Source of the DNA: CAVQYV01 sp963718295 [NCBI: uncultured Methylomirabilota bacterium]
GTDB taxonomy: Bacteria; Methylomirabilota; Methylomirabilia; CAVQYV01
Assembly: GCA_963718295.1 (NCBI GenBank)
Contig: CAVQYV010000004.1
Span: 248,001-312,000 of the forward strand
DNA length: 64,000 nucleotides
Direction: 5' to 3'
Position 1 is the stretch's first letter; every line of letters begins with the position of its first letter. The notes under the pieces were generated by a model that ran no database searches, had not been told where the DNA came from, and saw only the letters and a list, made by a program, of their open reading frames with translations. Shown piece by piece: positions 10,313-20,538 of this stretch. Made by a program: the position numbers and the translations under genes.

Positions 10313-10324
10313 CCTGCCGGCAGG
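10313..10324. repeat. 12-bp palindrome CCTGCCGGCAGG
   Basis: A perfect palindrome directly after the stop of the copy 2 cyclase gene, followed by a partial second CAGG. It may act as a small terminator stem or be part of a dispersed repeat; no other copy was noticed in this window. Confidence 0.4.
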
Positions 10325-10435
10325 CAGGGGGCCAAGCGGAATGCTAAGGAGTTGCAGAAATCTCAAAGTCTGGTAGAAGTCTTATCAGGTGTGTTTCATG
10401 GTGAAGGACCCTTTTTCGGAGAGAGGAGGAGAATC

Positions 10436-10975
10436 ATGAATGTGATAAGAAACCCATCATCCCTCTGGTCTTTGCTCTTGGCTTCGGTCTGTTCCCTCTG
10501 CCTGATCCTGGGCGCCTTCTCCGCCCAGGCCGCAGAGCAGGTCAAGATCAACGCCCCCGCCCCGGACTTCACCCTTCCCACCCTAGAGGGTAAGGATGTG
10601 TCCCTTTCCGGCCTCAAGGGAAAGGTGGTCCTGGTCGCCTTCTGGTCCATCTACTGTCATGTCTGTCGCCAGGAGCTGCCGAAGCTGAATGCGATCTACA
10701 AGAAATACAAGGATCAGGGGCTGGAGGTGATCGGGGTGGCGATCGATCGGGAACCGGCGGGGACCATTCAGGAGGCGGTCAGAAAGGATGGCCTCTCCTT
10801 CCCTATCCTGCTGGACGGGGAAAAGAGGGCGATGAAGACCTACCAGGCCCGCTCTGTACCCATCGTCTTTGTCGTGGATCGCAACGGAACCGTGGTGGAT
10901 AAGAGGGCGGGGGTCTACGAGTGGTCCTCTCCCGAATCCGAACAGCTCATCGAAAAGCTGCTAAAGAAAAAATGA
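10436..10975 (+). CDS. TlpA/ResA-like thioredoxin, exported
   Basis: A 179-residue protein with an N-terminal signal or anchor segment (LLLASVCSLCLILGAF, then AQA), the peroxiredoxin/TlpA start PAPDFTLPTLEG, the active site YCHVCRQE (CxxC) and the cis-Pro block SVPIVFVVDRNG. It should reduce disulfides or mature metal/haem proteins outside the cytoplasm. GAGAGGAGGAG precedes ATG 10436 at good spacing, although the frame is open further upstream. It stands between two cyclase genes, with no sign that it belongs to their operon. Confidence 0.85.
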   Translation: MNVIRNPSSLWSLLLASVCSLCLILGAFSAQAAEQVKINAPAPDFTLPTLEGKDVSLSGLKGKVVLVAFWSIYCHVCRQELPKLNAIYKKYKDQGLEVIGVAIDREPAGTIQEAVRKDGLSFPILLDGEKRAMKTYQARSVPIVFVVDRNGTVVDKRAGVYEWSSPESEQLIEKLLKKK

Positions 10976-11026
10976 AACCCATTGCTCTCACGGGAAAATT
11001 GAAAACCAACCTTACTTGACCGAACC

Positions 11027-14000
11027 ATGAAGTGCCCATCCTGCCAAATCGAGAATCCGGAAGGGATGAAGTTCTGCGGGGGCTGCGGAAGCAGATTAGC
11101 CCTCGCTTGCCCGAAGTGTGGAAATGTGAATCCACCCACCAACAAGTTCTGCGGTGGATGTGGATCTCCGTTAGCGGAAAAGGTGGAACGGGCAAAGCCA
11201 GCCACCGAGGCCGAGCGCAAGCAGGTCACCGTCCTCTTCTCCGACCTCTCCGGCTACACCGCCATGACCGAGAAGCTGGACCCGGAGGAGGTCAAGGAGA
11301 TCATGGCTCGTGTCTTCGGGGAGATCGCCCAGATCGTGACCAAGTATGAGGGGTTCATCGAGAAATTCATCGGCGATGCCGTGGTGGCCCTATTCGGGGT
11401 GCCCAAGGCCCACGAGGACGACCCAGTCCGGGCGATTCGGGCGGCGAGGGAAATGCATGAGGTCGCCAACACCCTGAGCCCGGGAGTGGAAAAGAGGACC
11501 GGGAAGCCCATTTCCATGCATTCGGGCGTCAATACCGGACTGGTGGTCACCGGCGAGGTCAAGCTGGAAGGGGGCATCCACGGGGTGGCTGGAGATGCCA
11601 TCAACGTGGCTTCCCGGCTGAGCGGTCTGGCCGGCCCCGGAGAGATTCTCGTCGGCCCCGAGACCTACCGTCAGGCTGAAGGCTATTTCGCCTTTGAAAA
11701 GTTGGAGCCAGCGACCGTAAAGGGTAAGGCAGAAGCGATTCAGCTCTATAGGGTCTTGCGTCCCGAGGGAGGAGCCCATTACGGTTCACCGTCTGCACGG
11801 ACTGAGAGCCGACCTCATTGGACGAAAGGTCGAGATGAGCCAGCTGAATGAGGCGGTCCAGCGGCTCCGGGAGGGCAAAGGAGCGATCATCTCTATCTGC
11901 GGGGATGCGGGCACGGGAAAGAGCAGGCTGATTGAGGAGTTCAGAGCCACTTTGGATCTCGAGACGGTTCAATGGAGAGAGGGACATGCCTACGCCTATG
12001 CCCAGAACATCCCCTACTTTCTGGTGATCGATCTCCTCAATCGAGCCTGGTGCATCGAGGAGGACGACCCTCCGGAAGCGATCAGGAATAAGATCGAATC
12101 GGCGATAGAGGATCTGATCGGAAAAAGCGAAGGCATTGTCCCTTATGTGGGAGGTCTCTATTCCCTCAGCTATCCCGAGATAGAGGGCGTAAGCCCTGAG
12201 TTCTGGAAATCCCGCCTCCAGGAGGCAATTCGCGCGATTCTGGGAGCCCTGGCGCAGAGGGCACCAACGATCATATGCCTGGAGGATCTTCACTGGGCCG
12301 ATCCCTCGTCCTTGGACCTCCTTCGTTTCCTCTCGGCGGAGCTCACTTATCCGGTCCTCTTTCTCTGTACGTACCGGCTCCCTTTCAGCTTGTTCACCAG
12401 CCATCAGCTGAGCAGCTTGGGGAATCTTCATCGAGAGATCAGACTGCGGGATCTCTCCTCTGGGGAGGCTCAGGACATGATGGAAGCTCTCCTGGAATCC
12501 AAGGAGGTTCCCCTGGAGCTACGCAGGTTCGTTCAGGAGAAGATCGAGGGAAATCCTTTCTATCTGGAAGAGGTGATCAACTCCCTGACGGAGTCAGGGG
12601 CTCTCGTCCGAGATGATGGATTCTGGAGGCTCATGGGATCGGTCAGTGAATCAGATATTCCTCCGACCGTCCAGGGTGTGATTGCCGCCAGGCTGGACCG
12701 CCTGGAAAAAGCGACCAAACGGATCCTCCAGGAAGCCTCTGTCATTGGAAGGTCCTTTCTCTACGAAATTCTGAAAAAGATCACCGACCTCGAAGACCAG
12801 ATGGACCATTGTCTGGGAGCCCTGGAGCGGCTTGACCTGATCCGGGCGAGGTCCCTTGAGCCCGAGTTGGAGTATGTATTCAAGCATGCTCTCACCCAAG
12901 AGGTAGTGTATAGCGGCCTCCTCAAAAAGGAGCGGCAGGATATCCACGAGCGAATCGCCATCATGATGGAACAGCTCTTCTCCCACAGGGTTTCTGAGTT
13001 CTATGAGACCCTGGCATTTCATTTCAAGCGAGGCCGGTCTCTCTCCAAGGCCGTCGATTACCTCGTGAGGTCGGGCGAGAAGAGCCTGAAAAGGTATGCC
13101 GTGGAAGAATCACATCAATACTACCAGGAGGCCTTTGATCTTCTCACCCAAAAAGGGGACAAGACGAAAGAAGAAGAGGAACTCCTCATCGATCTTCTCA
13201 TCCAGTGGTCCTATGTCTTTTACTATCGCGGAGATTTCAAGGGCTTGGTGAATCTGCTGAAAGCGCATGAGCAGCTGGCTGAGTCTCTGGAGGATCAGGC
13301 ACGGCTCGGGATGTTCACGGCATGGCTGGGCTTTGCCCTGTGGAACAGAGAGAGGTTTCAGAGTGCTGACCAGTATCTGCGCAAAGCCCTCGAGGTCGGG
13401 GAGAAATTAGGAGATTTGCGGGTCATAGGCTATGCCTGCACGTGGCTCACCTGGAATTGTGCGGAGTTGGGCCTGCTGGAGGAAGCAATCAAGTTCGGAG
13501 AAAGGGCTCAGGAAATATGCAAGGCTCTCCAGACGGATCATTATCTCTATTTTAAGTCCCTGGGCGGCATGGGGTACGCTTACTGGTACGAGGGAGAAAA
13601 GAAGAAAGCCTTCGAGGTTGGAAGAGCTCTTCTGGATTACGGCCAGAAACACTCAAACATAAGAAGTCTGGTCATGGGCCACTGGGTTATCGGGTGCAGC
13701 CATTATTTGGACGGTGATCTTTCATTGGCCATTGAATGCCATCGAAAAGCGATTCAGCTCTCGAGGGAACCTTATTATGCGGAAATGTCGAGGTTGGCCC
13801 TCGGAATGAGCTATTTCTCCAGCGGCCTGTATCAGGAGGCCAAGTGTGCCCTGCAGCAGGTCCTCACCTACAGCGAGAGACTCGGCTGCGAAAACTTGGG
13901 AACCCCTGCCAAAGCGTTCTTGGGTTTGCTCTCGATTGTCGAGGGCCAGATGAGCCAAGGTGCAAAGGCCATAGAAGAAGCAGAGAACATGTGGAAGGAG

Positions 14001-14368
14001 AATCAAAGCAGACAGCGTTTGGCCATCATGGCCTATACCTGGGGGAAACTATACCTTCAAATCGTGGAGGGACGGGGGGAAGGGATTTCCCAACCCTGGT
14101 AAGGAATGTCGGTTTCTTGATAAGGAGCATCCCTTTCGCCGCGAAAAAGGCCGAAGATCACTTCAACAGAGCGATCGAGATCGCAAGAGAGATCGGGGCC
14201 AAAGGGACACTGGGCCAGGCCTATTTGGATTTGGGGCTTCTGCACAGAGCAAAGGGCAAAAAGGACAAAGCCAGGGAATGTATCCGCACGGCTATTGAAG
14301 TCTTCGAGCAGTGCGAGGCGGAAGCCTACCTGAAACAGGCGAAGGAGGCCCTGCAGTCTTTGGGGTGA
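11027..14368 (+). CDS. Zinc-ribbon/class III cyclase/STAND ATPase/TPR protein, two frameshifts (copy 3)
   Basis: Read with two 1-base corrections this is a ~1110-residue protein. Residues 1-45 are a double zinc ribbon (MKCPSC…CGGC…CPKC…CGGC). Residues ~65-240 are a class III cyclase with metal aspartates D73 and D117. The ATPase follows with GDAGTGKSR and LEDLHWADPSSLDLL, then FKHALTQEVVYSGLL and TPR-like helices to the end. Unlike its neighbours it has the classic Lys (K113, IEKFIGDAVVALFG) at the adenine-contacting position, but Gly where adenylate cyclases carry Asp (HGVAGDAINVASR). The shifts are near 11770 (extra G in a GAGGGAGGAG run) and near 14080 (G6 run), both typical of sequencing error. 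It is the least related copy of the array. Confidence 0.85.
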
Positions 14369-14391
14369 GAAGATCCGGTGGAGAGAAGGAA

Positions 14392-17094
14392 ATGAAATGC
14401 CCGAACTGCCAATTCGAGAATAGAGGAAAAGCGAAATTTTGCCTCCAGTGTGGAGGGAAGCTGGAGCGGAATTGTCCTCAATGTGGTAATATCCTGCCAG
14501 CGGAAGCTTCTTTCTGCGATGAGTGTGGAAATCGACTCGAGGAACGGAAAGAAGCCCTTGTCATAGATTTATCCAAGCCTCCCTCCTATACCCCCAAGCA
14601 CCTCGCCGACCAGATCCTCACCTCTCGCTCCGCCCTGGAAGGGGAGCGCAAGCTCGTCACCGTCCTCTTCGCCGATGTGGCCCACTTCACCTCGATCTCC
14701 GAAAAGCTCGATCCCGAGGAGGTCCATCAGATCCTGGATGGGTGTTTCCAGATCCTCATGGACCGAGATCCATCGCTACGAGGGGACGATCAATCAGTTC
14801 ACCGGGGATGGCGTGATGGCCCTCTTCGGGGCTCCGCTGGCCCACGAGGACCACGCCCAACGGGCCTGCCATGCGGCCCTGGCCATCCAGAAGGCCATGG
14901 CGGACTACGGGGAGAAGATCCAACGGGAATATCAGCTACCCTTCCAGCTTCGCATCGGCCTCAACTCCGGCCCCGTGGTGGTGGGCTCCATCGGCGATGA
15001 CCTGCGCATGGACTACACCGCCATCGGGGACACCACCAACCTCGCCTCCCGCATGCAGAGCCTGGCCTCTCCCGGCACCATCCTGGCCTCCTCGCATACC
15101 TATCGGCTGACGAGGGACTTCTTTGAATTTTCCCCTCTGGGAAAGATCGAAGTGAAAGGCAAGGAAGAGCCCCAGGACGCCTACCAGCTCCTGGCAGCCA
15201 CCGAGGTGGAAGCTCGTATAGAGGCGGCCGTGGCGAGGGGCTTAACGCGATTCGTCGGGCGCAAGAACTCCATGGCAGTTCTCACGGAGGTCTGGGAGAA
15301 GGTCCTCTCCAGCTCCGGACAGGTGGTGGGCGTCGTGGGTGAGGCCGGAGTAGGCAAGTCCCGCCTCCTTCTGGAGTTTCGGAACCGCCTTCCCCAGGGG
15401 ACCTTCAATTACCTGGAGGGCAGGTGCCTCCAATATGGAAGCTCCATCCTCTACCTGCCTATCCTGGATATCCTTCGCTCATACTTCGTAATCAAAGAGG
15501 GAGATCGGGAATCTCTCATCAAGAGGAAGATGAGAGAGAAAATCTCCACTCTGGATAAAAAGCTCCTTCTCCTCCTTCCTCCCTTCCACGATCTTCTCTC
15601 CCTCAAGGCAGAAGAGGAGAGCTACCTGAAGCTGGAGCCAAGACAAAAGCGGGAGCGGATCTTTGAGGCCCTCCGCAACTTGTTCCTCCGCCAGAGCCAG
15701 CATCAGCCCCTCACCCTGGTCATTGAGGATCTGCACTGGATCGACCGCCCCTCCCAGGAGTTTCTGGACTACCTGGTCGGCTGGATGGCCAAATCCCCCA
15801 TCCTCCTGGTCCTCCTTCACCGCCCCGAGTACACCCCTCCCTGGGGTGGCAAGTCCTTTTACAACCGGATCGGCTTGGACCAACTCACGCTGCAGTCCAG
15901 TGCCGAGCTGATTCGGGCCCTCTTAGAAGGAGGAGAGGTGGCCCCCGAACTGAAGGACCTGATTCTCACCCGGGCCGCCGGAAACCCCCTCTTCATGGAG
16001 GAATTGACGCACTCCCTGTTGGAGAACGGCACCATCCGGAAACAAGATCACACCTACACCCTCACCAAATCCCCCTCCGAGATCCAGGTCCCCGACACCA
16101 TCCAAGGCATCATCGCCGCCCGCATGGACCGCCTTCAGGAGAACCTGAAGCGCACCCTTCAGGTCGCCTCCGTGATCGGAAGAGACTTCGCCTTCCGCAT
16201 CCTGCAGATGATCACCGGCATGAGAGAGGAGCTGAAATCCCACCTCCTCAACCTGCAGGGCCTGGAGTTCATCTACGAGAAGGCGCTGTTCCCGGAGTTG
16301 GAGTACCTCTTCAAGCACGCCCTCACCCAGGAGGTGGCATACAATAGCCTGCTCCTCAAACGTCGCAAAGAGATCCACGAGCGGATCGGAGTGGCCATCG
16401 AACAGCTCTATCCAAAGCGATTGGAGGAGTTCTACGAGATGCTGGCGTATCATTGCGCCAGAAGCGACAATACGGATAAGGCCTATCACTACCTGAGACT
16501 GTCGGGAGAAAAGGCAACCAGGAATTATGCCACCCGGGAGGCCTTCCACTTCTTCCACGAGGCATTCGATCTGCTCAAGAAGACGCCCGATGCGGAAAAC
16601 GAGGAAAACAAGAGACAGCAGATAGAGATTCTCTACGCCATGACCGGGCCCTTGAGGACCCTGGGGTATCCGGAGGATTCCCTGCAACTGCTGGAGAAAG
16701 GGAAACGGCTCTCCCAAGAGCTTGAAGATCGCAGAAGCCTCATCTTCTTCTCCAGTGATCTGGGCGTTTACCATTCATTGAGGGGTTATCCGTCGCTTGG
16801 AGTGGAATACTCGCGACGCTGCTTTCAAGAGGCTGAAAAGATGCATGACACCGGATTGATGGCCAGAGTCGGATGGGACTTGTGTATCAGCTATTCCATT
16901 TCCGGTCAGTCCTTGCAGGCACGCGATCTGGCTCAGGCCAAAAGCAGAAGGCCTCGACAACCTTGAGAAAGGCCAGGGGGATGTTCGAGGAGATGGGCAT
17001 GAACCACTGGCTGGCGCAGGCGGAGGAGGCTCTCAGCAGGCTTCAGCGTCCCCGTCCCAAGGAATCGAAAGGAAGGGGAGGGGAGGATCGCTGA
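14392..17094 (+). CDS. Zinc-ribbon/class III cyclase/STAND ATPase protein with shortened TPR region (copy 4)
   Basis: The start MKCPNCQFENRGKAKFC gives the zinc ribbons, followed by a proline-rich linker and the cyclase (ADVAHFTSISEKLD, INQFTGDGVMALFG, DYTAIGDTTNLASR). The complete ATPase follows (GEAGVGKSRLLLEF, IEDLHWIDRPSQEF). One extra C near 14764 breaks the frame inside the cyclase. The TPR part runs to about 16945, then shifts and jumps to a short tail (MFEEMGMNHWLAQAEEALSRL). The gene is about 200 residues shorter than expected, as if an internal piece of the TPR region was deleted. Gln replaces the adenine-selecting Lys. It begins 23 bases after copy 3, so the two probably share a transcript. 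Confidence 0.82.
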
Positions 17095-17152
17095 GTGTTT
17101 TTGAGAGGGTGCAAGGGGATGGTCAACAATAATGAGCAAGGAGGTAACAACC

Positions 17153-17443
17153 ATGTGGATCAGACTGATCGAAGTCAGGATTCAGCCCGGCAAGCTGGAG
17201 GAGATGAGAAGGATCTACAACGAGCAGATCGTGCCGGCGGTGAAGGCCCAGAAGGGCAACATCGATGTCTTTTTGATGGAGTCCCTGGACCGGGAGGGAC
17301 AGGTCTTCTCCTTCACCTCCTGGGAGAGCCAAGCGGATGGGGATGCCTATGAGGCCAGCCGTGGCTACTTTCAGAACGTGAACAAGGTGAATCACACTTT
17401 CGTCGGAATGCCCACCCTGTGGTCGTATGAAGTGAAGAGATAG
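17153..17443 (+). CDS. ABM-domain (antibiotic biosynthesis monooxygenase-like) protein
   Basis: A ~96-residue single-domain protein of the dimeric alpha-beta barrel type. It starts MWIRLIEVRIQPGKLEEM, has a central GNIDVFLMES strand and the signature FSFTSWES, then KVNHTFVG near the end. The family includes small cofactor-free monooxygenases and haem-degrading enzymes, but many members have no known substrate. AAGGAGG at 17138-17144 fits ATG 17153 far better than the in-frame ATG at 17132. Confidence 0.75.
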   Translation: MWIRLIEVRIQPGKLEEMRRIYNEQIVPAVKAQKGNIDVFLMESLDREGQVFSFTSWESQADGDAYEASRGYFQNVNKVNHTFVGMPTLWSYEVKR

Positions 17444-17453
17444 CCAGCCTGGC

Positions 17454-18185
17454 TCACTTGCCAGCCCTTTCTGCCTTTTCTCTCTCGACGACTTTGGCCA
17501 CTCGGGCGCGGACCTCCTGTTGTTTGGCGAGGAACTCGGGATCTGCCGATTCCTTCCAGAATCTGGGCTCGGCAGCCCAATCGGGTCTGTTTTTGATCTG
17601 CGGATGCCCGCTGCCGCAAAAGGCGACGAACAACTGAGGCAGCGTGTCCTTGACGAACTGCTCGTGTTCCGCCAGCGTGAAAGAATTCTTCAGGTCCACT
17701 CGGTCAAACCAGGCCGACTCCTTGACGGGACCGACCGTGATGCCGACGCCCAGATTACAGCCCTCCAGATGTCCCAGGAGGACTGCGGCGATCGCATAGG
17801 AGGCCTGCAGGCGGCATTCGATATGCAAGGCGGAAATGGCCGCGGCGGCGAAGCTGCAAGCGATCCCATGATCCACCATTTTCCAGCCGCAATTGGGTCC
17901 GACCTTCGTGGTCCCTCGACTGAGATTCTTCCTGCTATAGCGATTGAATTCCGCACAGCTATTGAATCCACAGGCCCCGCAATTCCAACCCTTTCCATTG
18001 CAGGAAATCGAACTGAAGTCCTCGTCCGAGGGCGAGGGTTTTTCTCTTGTTCCCCGAAGGAAATCATAAGATTGTTCAGGACTTACAGAGAAGGGATAAA
18101 TCGTACTTATAAGGCATCCCGGGGGAAAGTCAAGGGGTTTCCGTGTGAGGTGTTCATACAGAGAGGTCTCAAGTCCGCTTGTCAT
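17454..18185 (-). CDS. DUF2148 iron-sulfur-type protein, N-terminus abnormal
   Basis: The part encoded by about 17500-18030 has the DUF2148 core. It carries the cysteine motif NCGACGFNSC, then GPNCGWKMVDHGIACSFAAAA, a histidine/glycine-rich strand and the ending segment SAWFDR. These are probably Fe-S or metal ligands of a small redox protein found mainly in anaerobes. Family members have about 60-110 residues before the cysteine motif that resemble TAPKGxGVD and FxRDAxN. Here that stretch is replaced by unrelated, proline-rich sequence. The gene is therefore 5'-damaged or frameshifted upstream of about 18000, and the true start is unknown. It is convergent with the ABM gene, 10 bases apart. 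Confidence 0.6.
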   Translation of the reverse strand: MTSGLETSLYEHLTRKPLDFPPGCLISTIYPFSVSPEQSYDFLRGTREKPSPSDEDFSSISCNGKGWNCGACGFNSCAEFNRYSRKNLSRGTTKVGPNCGWKMVDHGIACSFAAAAISALHIECRLQASYAIAAVLLGHLEGCNLGVGITVGPVKESAWFDRVDLKNSFTLAEHEQFVKDTLPQLFVAFCGSGHPQIKNRPDWAAEPRFWKESADPEFLAKQQEVRARVAKVVEREKAERAGK

Positions 18186-18234
18186 GAGTTATGCCCTCAT
18201 TCCAACCGGAATTGAAAAAGAATTGGAAAAGTTG

Positions 18235-18264
18235 TTGACAAAGGGAGATGAAAGAGCTAATTAT
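18235..18264 (+). promoter_or_regulatory. Possible promoter for the 18559 secreted-protein gene
   Basis: TTGACA (18235-18240) with AATTAT 18 bases on (18259-18264), in an AT-rich stretch unlike the GC-rich surroundings. It would give a ~290-base leader that contains the stem-loops at 18330-18440. Confidence 0.4.
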
Positions 18265-18381
18265 TCGACAGTAGTGGATTTTCTGGTTTTTTTGGGGTAG
18301 TTGAAGAATAGTCATACGTGGTTTCTATTCGCTTCCCGTTAGACAATCGCCCCCTATTTGGCGGGAGGAGCAGTCAGCAGA

Positions 18382-18439
18382 AAAAAGGTACCGGACAAGG
18401 CTTGATTTATTGAGCTTCAAAAACCGACGGTACCTTTTT
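18382..18439. terminator. Long hairpin, possible (bidirectional) terminator or attenuator
   Basis: AAAAAGGTACCG (18382-18393) pairs perfectly with CGGTACCTTTTT (18428-18439) around a 34-base AT-rich loop. The T-run on one side and the A-run on the other would give termination in both directions. It lies between the DUF2148 gene and the 18559 gene, inside the probable leader of the latter, so an attenuation role is possible. Just upstream (about 18330-18372) a nested CTTCCC/GGGAGG pairing also exists. Confidence 0.5.
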
Positions 18440-18558
18440 GTGTTTGCGGGCCACCAAGGCCAGCGGGCCAATGACAGAAGCTGGCGGCCCTTCAGGAGAA
18501 GAAGGGTGATCGTCACCCGGAATAGATGCAGCAGATGAGAGAAAAGGAGAGGAGGATT

Positions 18559-19113
18559 ATGCCAGTGCTGAGGTCCAAGCCGATGTGGGTGCTTCTCTTG
18601 AGTCTCATGATGATGTTCGTCTTGGATGTGGCGCCTGCGGTGAGCCAGGAGAATACTCAGTTTGCAGGGACGATGTTTCTGGTGAGGAAGGATCATTATA
18701 GATTCGCTGTGGACGCCAAGAAGGGCCACTACTTGGGGTTGTACCTGTGGCAGGGTAGCAACCATAGCACGGGCAAGGAGGCTTTTTTGGATCGTGCCGA
18801 TGTGGTCTATTGGTGCGCTGCTGATGCTATTCAGCAAACTGGACCCATTCAAGGTTACAGCAGACTGACCGGCCGGAGTGAAAGTGTGCTGCTCAAGTGG
18901 ACCGGCCTCTGGACCACCACCCAACCCCCCGCGGGGTGTGCTGTCTCGAAATTCGAAGGGACATTTAGCATTGTCGAGGGGACGGGCAAGTTTGCCAATA
19001 TCGAGGGTACCGGCACCTTCGAGGGGAAGATTACCACACCGAGATACCAGGTGGTGGAGTTGAAAGGCGAATACAGCGTAAAGAGGGGTGACGTACCAGA
19101 AAGGCCGCACTGA
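18559..19113 (+). CDS. Secreted protein of unknown function
   Basis: A 184-residue protein with a clear signal peptide (basic start, LLLSLMMMFVLDV, then a likely cut after AVSQ). The mature part is beta-rich and ends with the glycine-rich block TFSIVEGTGKFANIEGTGTF, a pattern seen in small secreted barrels related to the allene-oxide-cyclase/DUF3224-like group. That resemblance is weak. GGAGAGGAGG sits before ATG 18559. It is followed by the solute-binding protein gene with about 95 bases between. Confidence 0.6.
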   Translation: MPVLRSKPMWVLLLSLMMMFVLDVAPAVSQENTQFAGTMFLVRKDHYRFAVDAKKGHYLGLYLWQGSNHSTGKEAFLDRADVVYWCAADAIQQTGPIQGYSRLTGRSESVLLKWTGLWTTTQPPAGCAVSKFEGTFSIVEGTGKFANIEGTGTFEGKITTPRYQVVELKGEYSVKRGDVPERPH

Positions 19114-19208
19114 TTCCGTTTCGCTGCTACAGAGATGACAAATCCTTGGAGCGGGATTTCGATAGGGATGATTCCAACAGGATGAGGAGAGTATTTCGGA
19201 GGCACCCG

Positions 19209-20423
19209 ATGCGTAAAGTTGGGCTCTGGCTGTTCATGATCCCCCTATTTTTCATGGTCTGGATGTTAACTCCAGTCCCAGCCTGGTGCGAAGCCGTGAA
19301 GGTGGGGGTCATTCGGATGGAGTTTACACATTTCAGTCCTCACGTCTCGAACTCCATCAAGATGGCGCTGGAGGATGTTCGCACGCAAGGCATCCTCGGC
19401 AGCGATCGGACGCTGGAGTTCGTGGAGAGATACGTGCCCTCCGATCCGAGGCGGGTACGGGAGGTCGCAGAGAAGTTGATCTCGCGAGACCGCGTCTCCC
19501 TCCTTCTAACCTCGGTCCCGGAGGACGCTGCGGTCTTTGAGATCGCTTCTTTAGCCCAGAAGCACAAGGTGCCGCTCCTCGTTTGCCTTTCTGGTGCGGA
19601 CCGCATCACGGAGCAGGGGTGGGAGTACGTTTTCCGCTTGAGTCCCCCTGCCAGCGAGTATTTCAATGGGATCCGCTATTTCCTGAGCATGGTGGCCAGG
19701 CCCAAGACTTTTGCCTGCCTCTATGTGGAAGGACTTACCTTTTTCCATGCCTCCATGTTCGAAAATGAGCAAAAGGCGGGCATGGAATTGGTGCTCTTGG
19801 AGCAATACGCGAAGGACACTACGGATTTCAGACCCCTTCTCAAGCAATTGAAGAGGAAAAATCCCGACGCCATTTATATGATCTCCTATCCAAAGGATGC
19901 AGTGATCCTCCTGAATCAATGCAAGGAGTTGGACGTCACTCCCAAGCTGTTCATCGGAATGGTTGCCTATGATCTGCCAGGCTTTTGGAAGCTGGCCGGT
20001 GAGGCAGCAAACTATATATTTGCTACCACCTTTTGGGTGCCTACTCTCCCCTTTCCGGGCTGCCGGGAATACCACGACCGATACCTCAAAAAGTATGAAA
20101 CTCCCCCAGACTACTTTGGTGCCATGTCCTATGGAGCTGTGCAGGTGCTTGCCGATGCAGCCCGAAGGGCGGGAAGTGCCAGCCCGGCGGACCTGAGGAA
20201 GGCCCTCGCTTCCACCGATCTGATCTCCATCTTGGGAAGAGTCAGGTTCGTCTCCTATGGGAAGAAGACGCAGCAGAATCGATTCTCCCCATATCTGATC
20301 CAATGGATCGACGGAAAGGCGTGGACGGTTTGGCCTCCCCGGTTGGCTTCTCAAAAATACATCTATCCCTTTCCGGGGTGGAGGGAACGCGACCTGGCAA
20401 GCGGCCGCTCCAGATCCCGTTAG
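19209..20423 (+). CDS. Branched-chain-amino-acid-type ABC substrate-binding protein
   Basis: A ~404-residue periplasmic binding protein (LivJ/peripla_BP_6 type). It has a signal peptide (GLWLFMIPLFFMVWML, PAWCEA), then VKVGVIRMEF, a middle AIYMISYPKDAVILLNQCKEL, and DYFGAMSYGAVQVLADAARRAG, a hallmark near the C-terminus of this family. The ligand cannot be predicted. No permease or ATPase genes accompany it, so it is an orphan receptor. GGAGG at 19198-19202 fits ATG 19209 better than the upstream in-frame ATG 19182. Confidence 0.82.
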   Translation: MRKVGLWLFMIPLFFMVWMLTPVPAWCEAVKVGVIRMEFTHFSPHVSNSIKMALEDVRTQGILGSDRTLEFVERYVPSDPRRVREVAEKLISRDRVSLLLTSVPEDAAVFEIASLAQKHKVPLLVCLSGADRITEQGWEYVFRLSPPASEYFNGIRYFLSMVARPKTFACLYVEGLTFFHASMFENEQKAGMELVLLEQYAKDTTDFRPLLKQLKRKNPDAIYMISYPKDAVILLNQCKELDVTPKLFIGMVAYDLPGFWKLAGEAANYIFATTFWVPTLPFPGCREYHDRYLKKYETPPDYFGAMSYGAVQVLADAARRAGSASPADLRKALASTDLISILGRVRFVSYGKKTQQNRFSPYLIQWIDGKAWTVWPPRLASQKYIYPFPGWRERDLASGRSRSR

Positions 20424-20538
20424 CCCCCTGGTGGGTTTGATTGGGCTGATCTGAACCTGGCACTTACCTCTTGGCAGCACTAAGGATCTCATGGACCACT
20501 GCTAACCGCCTGTTTAGCCGAAACAACAAGGCAACAAG

